Part shown: positions 42,972-53,935 of the stretch, in pieces | Numbering within the stretch: the first letter of the stretch is position 1 | How the letters are laid out: the number at the start of each line of letters is the position of its first letter | From: Thecaphora thlaspeos | Lineage: Eukaryota > Basidiomycota > Ustilaginomycetes > Urocystidales > Glomosporiaceae | Assembly (NCBI GenBank): GCA_900291925.1 | Contig: UWYS01000001.1 | Coordinates: 310,001-374,000 of the forward strand | Length of the DNA stretch: 64,000 nucleotides | Reading direction: 5' to 3' | The notes under the pieces: generated by a model | Database searches by the model: none | What the model was told of the DNA's origin: nothing | Seen by the model: only the letters and a program-made list of their open reading frames with translations | Position numbers and translations under genes: made by a program

Positions 42972-45900
42972 TCATCCTTCGTGATGATGGTGATACTGCT
43001 GATGGTGATGGTGTTGGCCACCTGCCCCGCCCTCCTCTTCTCCCTCCTCGTCGACATCTTCATCCTCCAACACCTCACCAGAGACATCGCTGTAGTCCAT
43101 ATACCCATCCTCGTATCCGGATGCATTGCTCAGGTCGGCCGGGTTCATCGCGATCCTGTTGCCCGGGTTCGTCCGCCATCCTTCGCCCAACGCCTTGACC
43201 ACCTTGAGCAAACCCGGGTCCAGATCCACCGCGACGGCCAGGTGGTGCGTGATCTCGGCCTGGAAATGGGCCGGAAGTCGCATCTGGCCGCTCGCCTTGA
43301 TCGTTGCCGCCCCACCGCGGCCGGTCGCGCCGCCGCTTCCGCCTCCGCTGTTGCCACCCTCTTCCAGCTTGCAAAAGGATCCGTCGCCCATGCGCATGTA
43401 CGACTGCGCCAGCAGCAGGTGGATCGTAGCCTCTTCCGGTGCGAGTTCAAAGGCAGAGATGAGGTCGACGTGCGCCGCTTCGTCTTCGCCTTCTGTGGCC
43501 AGCAGCTCAGACCGCCGCAGGTAGGTCAGCACCGCTAGCCTCGGCGCCAGCGAGATGGCCTTGTCGTACGCCTCGAGCGCGCTCTGCCTTCTCCCGATCT
43601 GCGCATAGGTCTGCAGTGAGTGGCCAACGAGGGTCGAAGGATAAAAAAGACATTGATCAGTGACTTTCTCAACGTCGAGCGCTCCAACAGCAACATCTCG
43701 ACGCGCGCCATACTCACCCAGCCGACCAAGTCCCACAGCACGTGGTTCTTGGGATTGATCTTGATGGCCTGCTGCAGCGACTGGCACGCCGGCAGCTCGT
43801 GGCCGCCCATGGCCAAAAACACTCGTCCGAGCCCTGCCCACGCGTTCCAGTGCCGACGATCGCACCGAATCGCGCTGCGGAAGTAGGCGATCGCCTGGTC
43901 GTGGCTGCTGAGGTCGTACGCCTCATGGCCGGCCAGCGTGTAGGCGTAAGCATAGTCGGGCGCCATCGCCGCCGCGCGCTGGAAGCTGACAAGCGCCGTC
44001 TGGTTCTCGCGCTGCAGCGCGAACGCATTGCCGACGACAATTTGCGTCGCGGCCGACTTGGGCTCGATCAGCGCCAGCTCCTGCGCCAGGCCGGCCAGCG
44101 CCACCTCGCGGTTGAGCTGAAAGAGGACCAACGAATAGATGTCCATGTGCGCTAGCAGGTACGGGTTCATCTTGCGCGCCAGGCGAAAGTGAACCTCGGC
44201 CTTGGCGTACTGCGCCATCTCGTTGTACGCGCGGCCCAAGAGGCACTGATAGACGACCGTGTTTCGCCAGCACGCCGCCAGCGGCTCCGTGAACGGTGCC
44301 TCCGCCGCGGCCTTCCCTCCCGCGGACGCCGCAGTGACCTCCCCGAGTTTGGCTGCGGAGCTCGACGGCTCGGTCGTCAGCGTCGCGACCGCACTTTGCC
44401 CATCAAACTTCCGCACGTGCTTGTACGCTTCGCCCAGCTGCTTCAGGAGGCCAAAGATGGCAAGGTCCGCGGCGAGCCACGTTGCCAGCTCCCTGACCGC
44501 CTCGAGCGCCGCCGCCCGCTGCCGCTCGGCCAGTTCGGCGAGGATCCTTGCCGCCTCGCGCTGGGCAGCTTCCTCCACCGCCGCCACTCTCCGCGAGGCT
44601 GCCAAGGCCGATGTGGGCGCCCGTGATGCCGCGCCGTTGCTCTGGGTGGCCCACCTCGAGGCGGCCGTGGTCCGAGATGCGGGGACGACGGGCTTCGCAG
44701 ACGCTGCGCTGCCGGCCCCGTTCCTCGCCGGGCCTGCCGACCTGACGCTGGTGCTCTCGGCTGCGGTGTCATGCGATGTGGCAGGAGTGCGTCTACCGGA
44801 GAGGCCAGACCTCGAGCTGGCTGCCGATGCTGTGGAGCGCGAGGTCGACGTTGACGTGGCCGAGGCGACGCTGCTGGCCTGGCTGGGCGCCGCCGAGCGG
44901 GCCGCGGCACGGCCGTTGACCCCTGTCCGGGCGTTTGAGCTCCTTAGCTGCATCCCTGTACTCCGGCTCAGGGCGTGGTTGGCCATGGTCCGGGTGACTC
45001 GGCCCTTGCCGACCACTTTAACGGCTGGCTTCTCGTCGTTCTGGTCCACCTGGCTCGCGACGAGCTGCTGATTGGTGATGGTCCGAGCGTTGGACAGGGC
45101 GCGCGAGCTGGCTGGAGGCCGTACGGCTGCATCCGACGACGAATGGCCATTGAGGCGCTGAACATCGGCGCGTGCCTGCACCTTGGAGGCTGCTTGCTGC
45201 GAGGAGGTGCTGACGGGAGCTCGAGTGGGCTTCGGAACGGAGCTGGCCCGGGTGACTCGCGAAGGTTCCGGGATGTCGGAGCTCGGCTCGCCCGAGACCT
45301 TTGCCTTCTTGTTGCTGGCCTCTTCGCCGGCCTTGGGGCAAAGCGAGGTAGCCAGAGCGGCCGTCAGCTCCTCTGCGTCGCTCGGTGCGGTGGTTGGACT
45401 GAGGAGCGTCTGGCTCTGCTCTGTGTACGCATCCGTGACGTGCTGGACAGAGAGGACGTTGTCCACCGTGATATCACCGCCTAGGTCGCAGAGTCCCGTA
45501 AGAGCCCTCCAATTCCATGGATCGCGCTCGAGCGCCTCGCGGAAGAAGGCCGCCGCCTCGCTGAAGCGGTGGCAGCGTGTAGCGTCAAAGGCGAGGTCGG
45601 TCTTGACTTGCGCCTCGTACCGGCTTTCGACGGGTACGAGCTGCGGTGGCTGGTGTGGCTCGACGTCAGCTGCCTGCTCAGCTTTTCTCTTTCCCAGGGC
45701 CGCCGACGAGGCGATGATGCCGGATGCCTGGGCTGCATCCGAGCTGCGCCCAAGGGTGTGGCATGCTTCCCTGTACTCGCGGGCGCATCCTACGTCGGTG
45801 AACGTGTCGGCCGAGCCATTTTGAAGGATCCAGATGGCAGCCTGAGCGCCTGCCCTGTCGTTACTGTCGACCGAACTGATGCGCGAGGGCGTGACCGAGC

Positions 45901-46324
45901 TGGACGCTGCTGAGCCCGAGGGCGAAAAGGGGAGGACGACGTTGAATCCGCCGAGGCGTGCGCACTTTGCGAGGATGCGACGTGCGCGTGTATTTGTTGG
46001 ATCTACACAGAGAGCGTAGGTGGCGTAGAAGGTGGCCGAGCAGAGGTCGTTTTCCCAAGTGAGGGGGTCGAGCGGCCTGGTGCCATCTCGAAGGAAGAGG
46101 AAGCTCTCTGCAATGGCGAGGAGGCGTGCGGCGATGTGCTTGGACGTTGCGACGATGTTTTCGTGGAGAAGGAGCTGGTGTATGGTGGGGAGAGAGGTGG
46201 AAGGGTAGGTGGGCGGCGAAGAGGAAGTGTTGTTGTGGGATCGAGGTGCTGCTGCGTTGGTTGTGGGCGCGGCGTGGGAGGATGCTGCGGATGGGGCGGA
46301 GGAAGATGAGGCCACGGGCGCCAT
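42972..46324 (-). CDS. CDC27: Anaphase-promoting complex subunit CDC27/APC3 (Nuc2/BimA)
   Basis: Two exons, 46324-43718 and 43610-42972, phase 0, give 1081 residues. The start MAPVASSSS was chosen over longer in-frame possibilities, which are Arg/His/Pro-rich leader. An N-terminal APC3 helical region (LLLHENIVATSKHIAARLLAIAESF, YATYALCVDPTNTRARRILAKCARLGG) is followed by a TPR near residue 245, a 350-residue Ser/Ala/Arg-rich spacer, and a C-terminal TPR array: VVYQCLLGRAYNEMAQYAKAE, DYAYAYTLAGHEAYDLSSHD, AIRCDRRHWNAWAGLGRVFL and SALEAYDKAISLAPR. The GHE ... RHWNAWAGLG signature is the CDC27/Nuc2 hallmark. Its TPR superhelix binds Cdh1/Cdc20 IR tails. The C-terminus has an acidic stretch and an unusual His-rich end (HHHHQQYHHHH). 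Confidence 0.93.
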
Positions 46325-47309
46325 GGCTAGCGAGTGAGGGCGATTGCAGAAGCGCCGCCTGGTGTGGTGCGGTGGATGTAGTCGCTGGCCGGCGGGTTGG
46401 AGGGATGTGGGATGAGCTGAGTGGTGTGGGCTCACCGGGCTGCGACAGCGTAGGCGGGTGTGCAGCAGGTGCGCCAGACGACAGGAAAGGAACGGTTGCC
46501 AGGGCGGAGGAGAAGGCAAAGGCGAAGGTGAAAGAGAGGCGAGGCGTCGTCGCGTCGGGGGGTGATGATGATGATGGTGCGGACGGTGAAAAGGGTTTGT
46601 GTGTGTGTGTTGTGATCTCGTGCGGCAGCCAACGCGTGAGGTCGAGTGAGAGAGAGCCTGCCTGCCAGACGCCGACGTCCGATGCTCGCCAACGTTGGGC
46701 CCGATCGAAGCGCGCACGCCTGGGGCCCTACCGTCCTGTTCATAGCCTGAGTGTACTGTACCGCACGGCTCGCCCGGGGTGGGGCAGCAGCGCAGGCAGA
46801 CGAGGCGGATCGACTGTGCCGCCCCTCAGGCTCTGGCGCCCCCTCTCTCGCTTGAGCAAAATACTCGACTGTATACAGACAAAAGAGGGGCGTGCGTTGC
46901 CTCGCCTTGCGTGCCGTGGCGTGCCGTTGTTATGTACTGTACTGTACGCCCACCGGCCACTTTGCACGCACGCAGCACCGCCATCCCCATCATCACTACT
47001 CCCACCATCATCTCTTTTTCCCCCTCTCCTCTCCTCTCCCCTCCCTTATCCCATTCCCTTTTCCCAACATACGCGCTAGCCCCTCTCCCGCTTCACTCCT
47101 CCCCTACCTCACCCGCCCCTCATCGTGCGTCCGCCCTCGCCTCGCAATCCCCCCCCCCCCCCCCCACTTCCCCCTCCAGCTCTTCAGCAACAGTCGCTCC
47201 TTTGCCAACCTCTGTCATCGTCCTCCCGCCTCCCACTCTTCCACCCACCAGCCCGATCCCATCTGGTCGCGCCGACCCATCCGTCCAGCTCCCAAACTCG
47301 AACGTCGCC
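46325..47309. other. Divergent intergenic region CDC27 / LysM gene
   Basis: Nearly 1 kb of shared promoter DNA. It contains a short GT run (about 46598-46612), pyrimidine-rich tracts from 46980 and a 17-base poly-C at 47149-47165. A 317-codon frame across 46126-47079 (plus) overlaps CDC27 coding DNA and was not called. Confidence 0.6.
47149..47165 (+). repeat. Poly-C run, 17 bases
   Basis: Seventeen consecutive C residues in the leader of the LysM gene, 145 bases before its start codon; length is prone to sequencing error. Confidence 0.9.
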
Positions 47310-48431
47310 ATGCCTTCTCTCCGCTTCGCCCTAGCGGCGAGCCTCGTCCCCCTCAGCGCTCTGGCAGCCTTCCACTCCAACACCACCGCCTGCACGCACC
47401 ACTACACCGTCAAAGCCGGCGACACCTGCGACAGAATCGGCCAAATTACACTCACCTCCACCTACCAGATCCTTGCACTCAATCTCCTCGAGGCAGGCTC
47501 CAACTGCTACACGCTCGAGATTGGAAGACAACTCTGCCTCGGACGCTTCGGCAACGATTGCCAGTTTGTCCACCGATGCGCCAACAGTGACAGCTGCCAG
47601 TCCATCGCATCGCAGTACGGCATCGCCCAGACGCTCCTGCAGGACAACAACCCCATCCTCGATTGCAACGAGATCTATGACGGACTCATGCTTTGCGTCA
47701 CGCCAGGATCAGTCCGGCCACCGGCAGATAACAGCATCAACTCCACCGCCATCCGCATCCAGCGCCTAGAGGCGCAGGCAAGGCAGCAGCAGCAGCAGCT
47801 CATAGAGGAACAGACAGCCGAGGCCAATGCAGAATCGAAGCATGACGCCAAGGAGACGAGAAAGGCCGACAAAAAGACGGCAGCGACGAAGAAGTCACCG
47901 CATCGTGGATCAAAGAAGAACAGCAGTAGCAGCGGCGGCGGCAAGAACGGCGGCAAGAACGGCGGCAACAAGCACGAGTCGGGCGTCAAGGGCGGGAAGC
48001 ACTCCAACAAGGCGACTGGCAAGACCCATTCGCAATCCCCCGAGGACTCGCACCACGCGCACGCGCACCAGCACCAGCACCACTCGACACCAGACGGATC
48101 CTCGCAGGAGCAGCACGGAAAACGCGTCGACGAATCACCATCGTCCCCTTCCGTCCAGTCGCACTACAAACAACCCGCGTCCGACTCCCAACCGACGCAG
48201 GACGAAACGCCTTTGCACGAATCAATCTACACCGAAGACTTCATCCTTCCCCCTACCGATCCATCACGTCCCGCTTCCTCTCCCTCGTCTTGGGAAGGAG
48301 GCGACATTACAAAAGAGGAGGGTGACAAGGAAGAGCAGGACTCTTCCCACCACACACCATCGCGTCAGCGAAGGACAACGTACGGTATCAACCATACACA
48401 TCGTTGTCACGCTCGCACCATCGCAGCGTAA
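47310..48431 (+). CDS. Secreted LysM-domain protein with basic/His-rich tail
   Basis: A single exon of 373 residues. The ATG at 47310 gives a signal peptide (MPSLRFALAASLVPLSALA). Two LysM-type modules follow: HYTVKAGDTCDRIGQ ... GRQLCL (about 30-76) and QFVHRCANSDSCQSIASQYG ... DGLMLCV (about 83-130), with cysteines placed as in fungal LysM proteins. LysM binds chitin or other N-acetylglucosamine polymers; secreted fungal forms protect hyphae or hide chitin from host receptors. From residue 150 the protein changes to a Gln-rich helix, a Lys/Ser/Gly-rich stretch, a His/Gln-rich patch (HHAHAHQHQHH) and an acidic, Pro-rich end. That long tail is unlike compact LysM effectors and could hold it in the wall. 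N-glycosylation sequons NTT and NST are present. Confidence 0.88.
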   Translation: MPSLRFALAASLVPLSALAAFHSNTTACTHHYTVKAGDTCDRIGQITLTSTYQILALNLLEAGSNCYTLEIGRQLCLGRFGNDCQFVHRCANSDSCQSIASQYGIAQTLLQDNNPILDCNEIYDGLMLCVTPGSVRPPADNSINSTAIRIQRLEAQARQQQQQLIEEQTAEANAESKHDAKETRKADKKTAATKKSPHRGSKKNSSSSGGGKNGGKNGGNKHESGVKGGKHSNKATGKTHSQSPEDSHHAHAHQHQHHSTPDGSSQEQHGKRVDESPSSPSVQSHYKQPASDSQPTQDETPLHESIYTEDFILPPTDPSRPASSPSSWEGGDITKEEGDKEEQDSSHHTPSRQRRTTYGINHTHRCHARTIAA

Positions 48432-49183
48432 AGTCGTCTCTTTGTATTCGTTTTCTTGTTGCCTTTCTCTGTCCTTCTTTTACACGTCTTTCCATAACCC
48501 CCTCCTTTCTTTTGACATCGCTCTATCTTCGTATTCGTCTGGACAATCTTACACGCTATCTTCCCAACCGTCCATTCGGTCGTGCAGTGTCGAAAGTTTT
48601 AACATGACATATGCCGATTCGTACCGGTCTTTACGCTGTAAGTTCATCTTTACCTTGTTTTCCTTCTTCTATCGCCCTCTGATAAACCTTGGATTATGCT
48701 AGCGAAGAAGCAAGAAGAAGCTTGACACCAAGATTCTTATCCCTTAAACCTTCAAAGTTTCGAAAACTTCCTGTCGATTCATCCATGTTTAAGTCTGGCT
48801 GACCAGGCGAAAAGAATCGTCTAACCTCGCACAGACAAACATCAGAACAGATGCGTGTCCCGGGGAAGACCTATTGGTTCAGACATTTCTTGGCAACAAA
48901 CGACAAGATGCGAGACAGGTAGATATAGGATTAGACGGTAACGACGGTAAAGATGGGTGAACATGGTATCTTAGGTTGTAGATAAGATCGAGAGGCGCGG
49001 AGAGTGACGTAGTGCTATAACGAGAACACGAGGTATAGATGCAGAGACTGCGAGGATCATGGTGGAAGGAACGGGGCGGCAGACGTGGAGTGTGCGTGCG
49101 TGCGTATGAGAGCCGTACGGGAGAGAAAGAGAGAGAAAGAGAGAATCGACAATGTACCGAGGTCCGAGGTCGCTCCTCTCTCA
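48432..49183. other. Convergent spacer LysM gene / orphan gene
   Basis: About 750 bases, T-rich near 48440-48700 and less GC-rich than the genes. It holds 3' flanks only; nothing else was recognised. Confidence 0.5.
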
Positions 49184-49849
49184 CTAGCGAGGGGCAACAA
49201 GGCTGAAGATCTGGTCACAAATCTGTCTACACTCTTCGCTGCTGTATGCAGTTGCGGCGTCGGCGCGGGCGCGCAGCGAGACGTCCTGCATGCCTTTTAG
49301 CAGGTCGTCCTCATTGGGCTGGCCCAGTTTCTCTGCCTCTTCGAGTATCCGCTTGACCTGGTCCGGTAGGATGTCCCACCTGTGCGATTCGAGGATCCCA
49401 TCTCCGACGCCTCTCACTTCAAACTCGATCAGTTCGTCTGCCTGCGATGCGGGGAGCGCCGTGTAGGAACGCGGTTGGATGAGGAGGGTAGAGATCGATC
49501 TGGCGTCTGCCATTGTGGGCGAGGACGTGACTTCGTCCGATGCCGAGGTGGGGGCGATGAGGTCGAAGAGACAATCTGGCGATCGTCTAGCGACGCGTTG
49601 GCTTTCTTTGCGCGGTGGACTGGCCTGTGGTGTGATGAGGCCACCCATGCTCCTGGCCGGCGGGAGGGGTGAGGCGTTGGGGTTGATGCGACGCTCGCGG
49701 CTGGAGATGCCTACGATGCGTAGATCCTCGACCGTAGCTCTTATCCTCTCCCACTGCGCGCGATCGAGCCGCTCGACGCGCTGCTTGACGCCGTCGACGA
49801 AAAAGTTGGGCTCAAAGAGGGCGTGAACCAGCTGTCGTCCTCTGCTAAC

Positions 49850-49882
<33 letters not shown>

Positions 49883-50110
49883 ACTGACAGACTGGTCTGA
49901 TGGGGATGCCATTTTTGAGGTGGTGTGGATGAGTACGCAGGTTTCGAGCGAAGGTGTGAGGCGGCCGAGGGTGAGGAGGGAGGGCCGAGAGGTGAGTGCG
50001 GCGCTGGCGAAGGAGCGTTTGCGGCGGAGGCGGGATTGCATCTCCATGGTGCTGGCGTAGTCGAGGAGGGAGGGAGAGGAAGGGTGGGTAGGCGTGGCGG
50101 GGATAGACAT
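49184..50110 (-). CDS. Conserved-looking protein of unknown function
   Basis: A single-exon frame of 308 residues from the ATG at 50110; the frame stays open further upstream (to 50599), but that part is Ser/Thr/Arg-rich and lies in promoter-like DNA. An ATG at 49911 (MASPSDQSV followed by twelve Ser) is another candidate start. The likely folded part runs from GRQLVHALFEPNFFVDGVKQRVERLDRAQ (helical) through WERIRATVEDLRIVG to the C-terminal helical pair (LPDQVKRILEEAEKL, EECRQICDQIFSLV). A basic RRKRSF lies near the N-terminus. No known domain, membrane span or catalytic motif was recognised. Codon use and lack of interrupting stops support a real gene, but the start is uncertain. Confidence 0.6.
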
Positions 50111-51382
50111 GCTACACTGCCAGGCGGACAGGCGAGGGCGCGGGCGCGGGCGCGGGCGCAGGAGGAGGGAAAGGGGTGGGCTCGTTGATGGTGCTGGCGT
50201 CGCTGCTTTGCTCGAAGGCCGGGAGCGGCTGGTGGTGGTGATGCAAATGGTACGGCAAGAAGGGAAAGAAAGAGGGGTGTTATGACGGCTGTGCGCGCGT
50301 TGAGGACGAGGCAAGAAGGGGATGGGTTGGCGGGTGGCGGCAAAGGCTGCGGGGGAGGCAGAGGCGGGTGGGTTGATTATAGTGTGATTGTGGCTGACGG
50401 CTGAGCATGTGATGGGGCCAGTGACAGTGACACGTAGGTAGTCCCACACCCTTGCTAACATCACATCCCATCCACCCGTCGTCACGCCCGGCATGCTTCC
50501 GGCCGGCTTTCCCTTGCTCGCGCCACCATCCGTCGTGTGTAGTGACACCACTACCTTACACCCCTCTTGACTACGTGACAGCCAGAGTGCTATAGCCACA
50601 CGTGGTGAGGCGGTGAGCGAGCGGGGTGAGGCAGTAGCACGGCCATTCTGCTGATCCCTACTACATACCTAGCCTGCCCGCCCGCCCGCCTGCCTGTCTG
50701 GCTCTTTCACCGCTTTCACCCGCTGTTGGACCTCGAGGAAATAAGCCATGGCCAGATACATAGCGTCGTGACATCTACCGAGATTACTCTGGTGTGCCTG
50801 TCGGTGCCTGTCGGTGCCTGCTGCGCTCCAGCATCGTTCTCACCACTCGTCCTTGGGCCTTGGTGGTCAGCTCCACGACGCTTAGCCGCTCTCTTTGACA
50901 CTCTCCCCACCCCGAAATCAGGACGACCAAAGCGTACTTTGAAATCATGCTTTTGACAACAATCAGCGTCGCTTAAAGACACAACAGAGTCGGCCCGCAA
51001 TCACCTGACCGGCATTTCAAACGGACCGCGACCTCCATGACCGAGACTCTGCGTCCATGACTCGCTGCGACCTATTTTCACCTCTCCCCCTTCGACAGAC
51101 GCGCGAGCTTAGCTGGCGCCTACCCTTGGCTTCATCGGGCAAGCCGCCCAGCCGATATAGATGCTAGCGTGAGCGAGGACAAGACCTTGCCGTGCTCTCA
51201 CACAAGGGTCAAACACACAGCAAGGCCACCTTGAACGCACTTGGTCAGGTCGACTGGAAGCTGTCTTCGACCGACAACACGGGCAAAGACGCTTCACGCA
51301 TCATTCGCATCGCTTGGCAAACATCTTTGACATTCTCTCTCTCCTCGTCCACGTCCGTATCAAACCTCACCCTCGCCTCGTT
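50111..51382. other. Spacer between the orphan gene and the oxidoreductase
   Basis: About 1.3 kb. TCGGTGCCTG occurs three times near 50798-50822, and a CCCG/CCTG-rich array lies at about 50680-50700. No gene or RNA was supported. Confidence 0.5.
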
Positions 51383-52938
51383 TCAGATTAGCTTCCAGAG
51401 CTGCCCGTCTCTCTGGATCTCTACCGTCCTCTTCTCGTCCAGACTCTTCCTGCCCGCCTCGAGGATGGCCGCGACGAGCATGGTATCCCTGATGGTGGGG
51501 AGCGTCTTTTCAAAGTCCTCGGCCGTCCGCTTGTCCTGGTTGATCTCGGTGCACGCTCGTACAAAGTTTTCCAGCGAGATATAGCCGTAGCCGTGCTGGC
51601 CCGCAAAGTAGCCTAGCCCGTCGGGCGTGTACCGGTTGTAGAAGGGGTTGATGTCCGACAAGACGCCGCCCGTCACGGCATTCGACGAATTTGCGACTAC
51701 GAGGTTGTACCCGCGTCGGGCTTGGTTGACGCGTAGCTCGCCTTTGGTCCCGACGTAGTCTGGCAGGAAGGCGGCAGAGGCGAGAAAGGGAGAACGGCGA
51801 GGACTTGTTAGTGGACCTGGCATCACAGAGGCCTGCGAGAATGAAAGACGGCATCGGTCACTTACGGAAGCCCTGCTCGCTGTGCACGCCTGCCGCCCAT
51901 GGGAGCCGCCCAGCTGGCGGTAAAGACGCCGGTAGCCCTCTTGCCTTCTGCCAGCTTCTCGCTCCCCTCGCTCTCGAGGATGCCAAAGTCGACCAGCAGC
52001 GTAATGGTGTTCTCTGTGCCTCGCTGGCATCCAAACTGCTCTCCGCTTGCCACGCCTTCCGACGCCGAAGCCGTGACGCGCAACGGTATCGCCCGACGGT
52101 CTACGATCCAACAGGCCATGTCGATGTGGTGGCTGTTGAGGTAGTACGAGATGTCGCTCTCCTTGCCGATCCATGCCTTGAACGTCTCGAGCTGCGCCTT
52201 TGGCTGGCTCATGTAGCTGCTGAAGAACTGGATGTCGCCGAGGTCGGCGCGCGCCCGCTCGCGCCCGTCGGCGTAGGCCGGGTCGAAGCGCTTGTGCATC
52301 TCGACCATGCACAGCACGCCCTCCTCCTTGGCAATGTTGATCAGGTCGATGTGATCCGCCAGCGTCTGCGTGGCAGGCTTGGTGACGAGGACGTGGATCT
52401 TGCGCTTGAGCGCGTACACGGCGATGGCGTGGTGCGTCGAGTCGGGCGTGAAGATGGTGATGGCATCGCCAGGCTTGAGCGAGTCGATGGCCTCCTTGTC
52501 TGTTGGCAAAGGGAAGGATGTAGGAAGCACAGCCGTCAGCAATCTTACCGCGGGTGTGCGAGCGACTGGCAAGGGGGACGCAACGGCCGACGACGACCAC
52601 TCACAAACGTCGGGATCCCTCTTTCTCTTTTCGGGGAAGCTGATGAACTGCGTGTCCATATCCCTATACCTAGACTCGATGTTCTTCTTGAAGTGCGCTC
52701 GGATACCGTCGAACTTGTCGCCGTTTGTGCCGACCATCTTGAAGTCCTTTGCGATGAGGCCGCGGCGGCGGAGGTCGAACATGACGAGGCCGACGACGCC
52801 GAGCTTCTTGTCCGAGGGCGACTCCGAGTTGCCCACGAACCCGGTCGTGTACTCGCCCGTGCCTACGGCGAGGACGGAGGGAAGGCCGGCTTGGTCTGGC
52901 ATCTTGGCCGGTAGGCTGGGCGGTTGCACGGGGGACAT
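51383..52938 (-). CDS. Gfo/Idh/MocA-family NAD(P) oxidoreductase, probable 1-nt frameshift
   Basis: Three exons, 52938-52605, 52499-51866 and 51759-51383. The Rossmann start has LAVGTGEYTTGF; a catalytic-lysine motif reads VTKPATQT (the EKP-like position), and downstream are DISYYLNSHHIDMACW and VNQARRGYNLVV, all typical of the family, which oxidises or isomerises sugars and polyols. The total coding length (1345 bases) is one more than a multiple of three. Reading exon 2 in its upstream frame gives TASWAAPMGG and then loses similarity; shifting by one base gives VHSEQGF, which splices at the GTAAGT donor into HYVGTKGE exactly as family members read. The shift lies between about 51885 and 51915. 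If one base is surplus, the protein would be about 447 residues. Could be a sequence error or a young pseudogene. Substrate unknown. Confidence 0.78.
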
Positions 52939-53935
52939 TTACGGGGCGGTGTGGTGTGGCATATGCAAAGGCGGGCAAGCGTGGGCAGAGGGGAGGGATG
53001 GAGGGCTGGCCTTTAAGGGTTCTTCGAGGTGTCGCCCTTTCCGCCATCCCGCGTCCTCGCCCACGCTGTGCTCCCCGCCGCCCGTGTCTCCACACGGCTC
53101 GGCGGTCATCTTTTGCCTCGCTCCCCCCTGATCGCCTCTCCTCACACCACCAGAAGCCCGTACGATTGCCGCTCGTGCATAGAGTCGGACGTTGCGCTCT
53201 CTCGCCCACTCGCAAACGCGTCGGACACCAGCATTGGGCCGCAAAGACGGCTTTTTTATGTGGTGGCGCTACTCTCTGCCTGGCCCGCGTCGCACAGCGG
53301 TCCGACGTTCGGGCTCCCCACTCTGGCCGTCGCGCAGTCTGCCTCTCTTTCTCGCCCAAACCCGCGTCGCCCCTGTGGATCGAGAGCGAACTGTTCTCGC
53401 CTTCGCTTTGCACGGAAGTTCACTTGCTGCCACCCTTGGGCCAAGCCATGACGTCTGATACCAGCAGGCTTGCAGGCTGGCCAGTCAGAAATGGACGGCA
53501 CACCAGGCTCTCTAGCTTCCTTGTTCGAGACGGTGGCGGCCGGGCGAGAGCTGGTCAGCATACATTCTTAGAGTGTTTAGCCGCGACGTTCTTCGAGCGA
53601 CTCGACACACAGGAACGAGGGCCTAGCATCGTCCCTTCAGCGGCGAATCTCGTCCTCAACCACCTATGGCTCCGATCGAGCGGCCTCGGCTTCCTGCTGC
53701 ACACAAGACGACAAGGAACCCTAGCATTCAAGAAATCCCTCGGACGGGAATATATACACGTGGGTGTTCGAGGGACGTGAGCTGTCGCCGCCGTCTTCTC
53801 CCCTCTCCCTTCTCTCTTCTCCCTTCTTCTGATACTTCCTCTCTTGACTCTCCTGGAAGTCAGGTCTCGCAACCTCGCAGATGATGGAATGTCGAGGCCG
53901 CCCAACTTGAAGCAAAAGCAGCAAGTGCGCGACTT
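52939..53935. other. Spacer oxidoreductase / SEC61 beta
   Basis: About 1 kb covering the oxidoreductase promoter and the SEC61 beta 3' flank. Open frames on both strands (for example 52956-53780 plus) have no domain motifs and were not called. Confidence 0.5.

Noticed and set aside
46126..47079. 317-codon frame, plus strand
   Set aside because: Overlaps the N-terminal coding exon of CDC27 on the opposite strand and the promoter region; no protein features.
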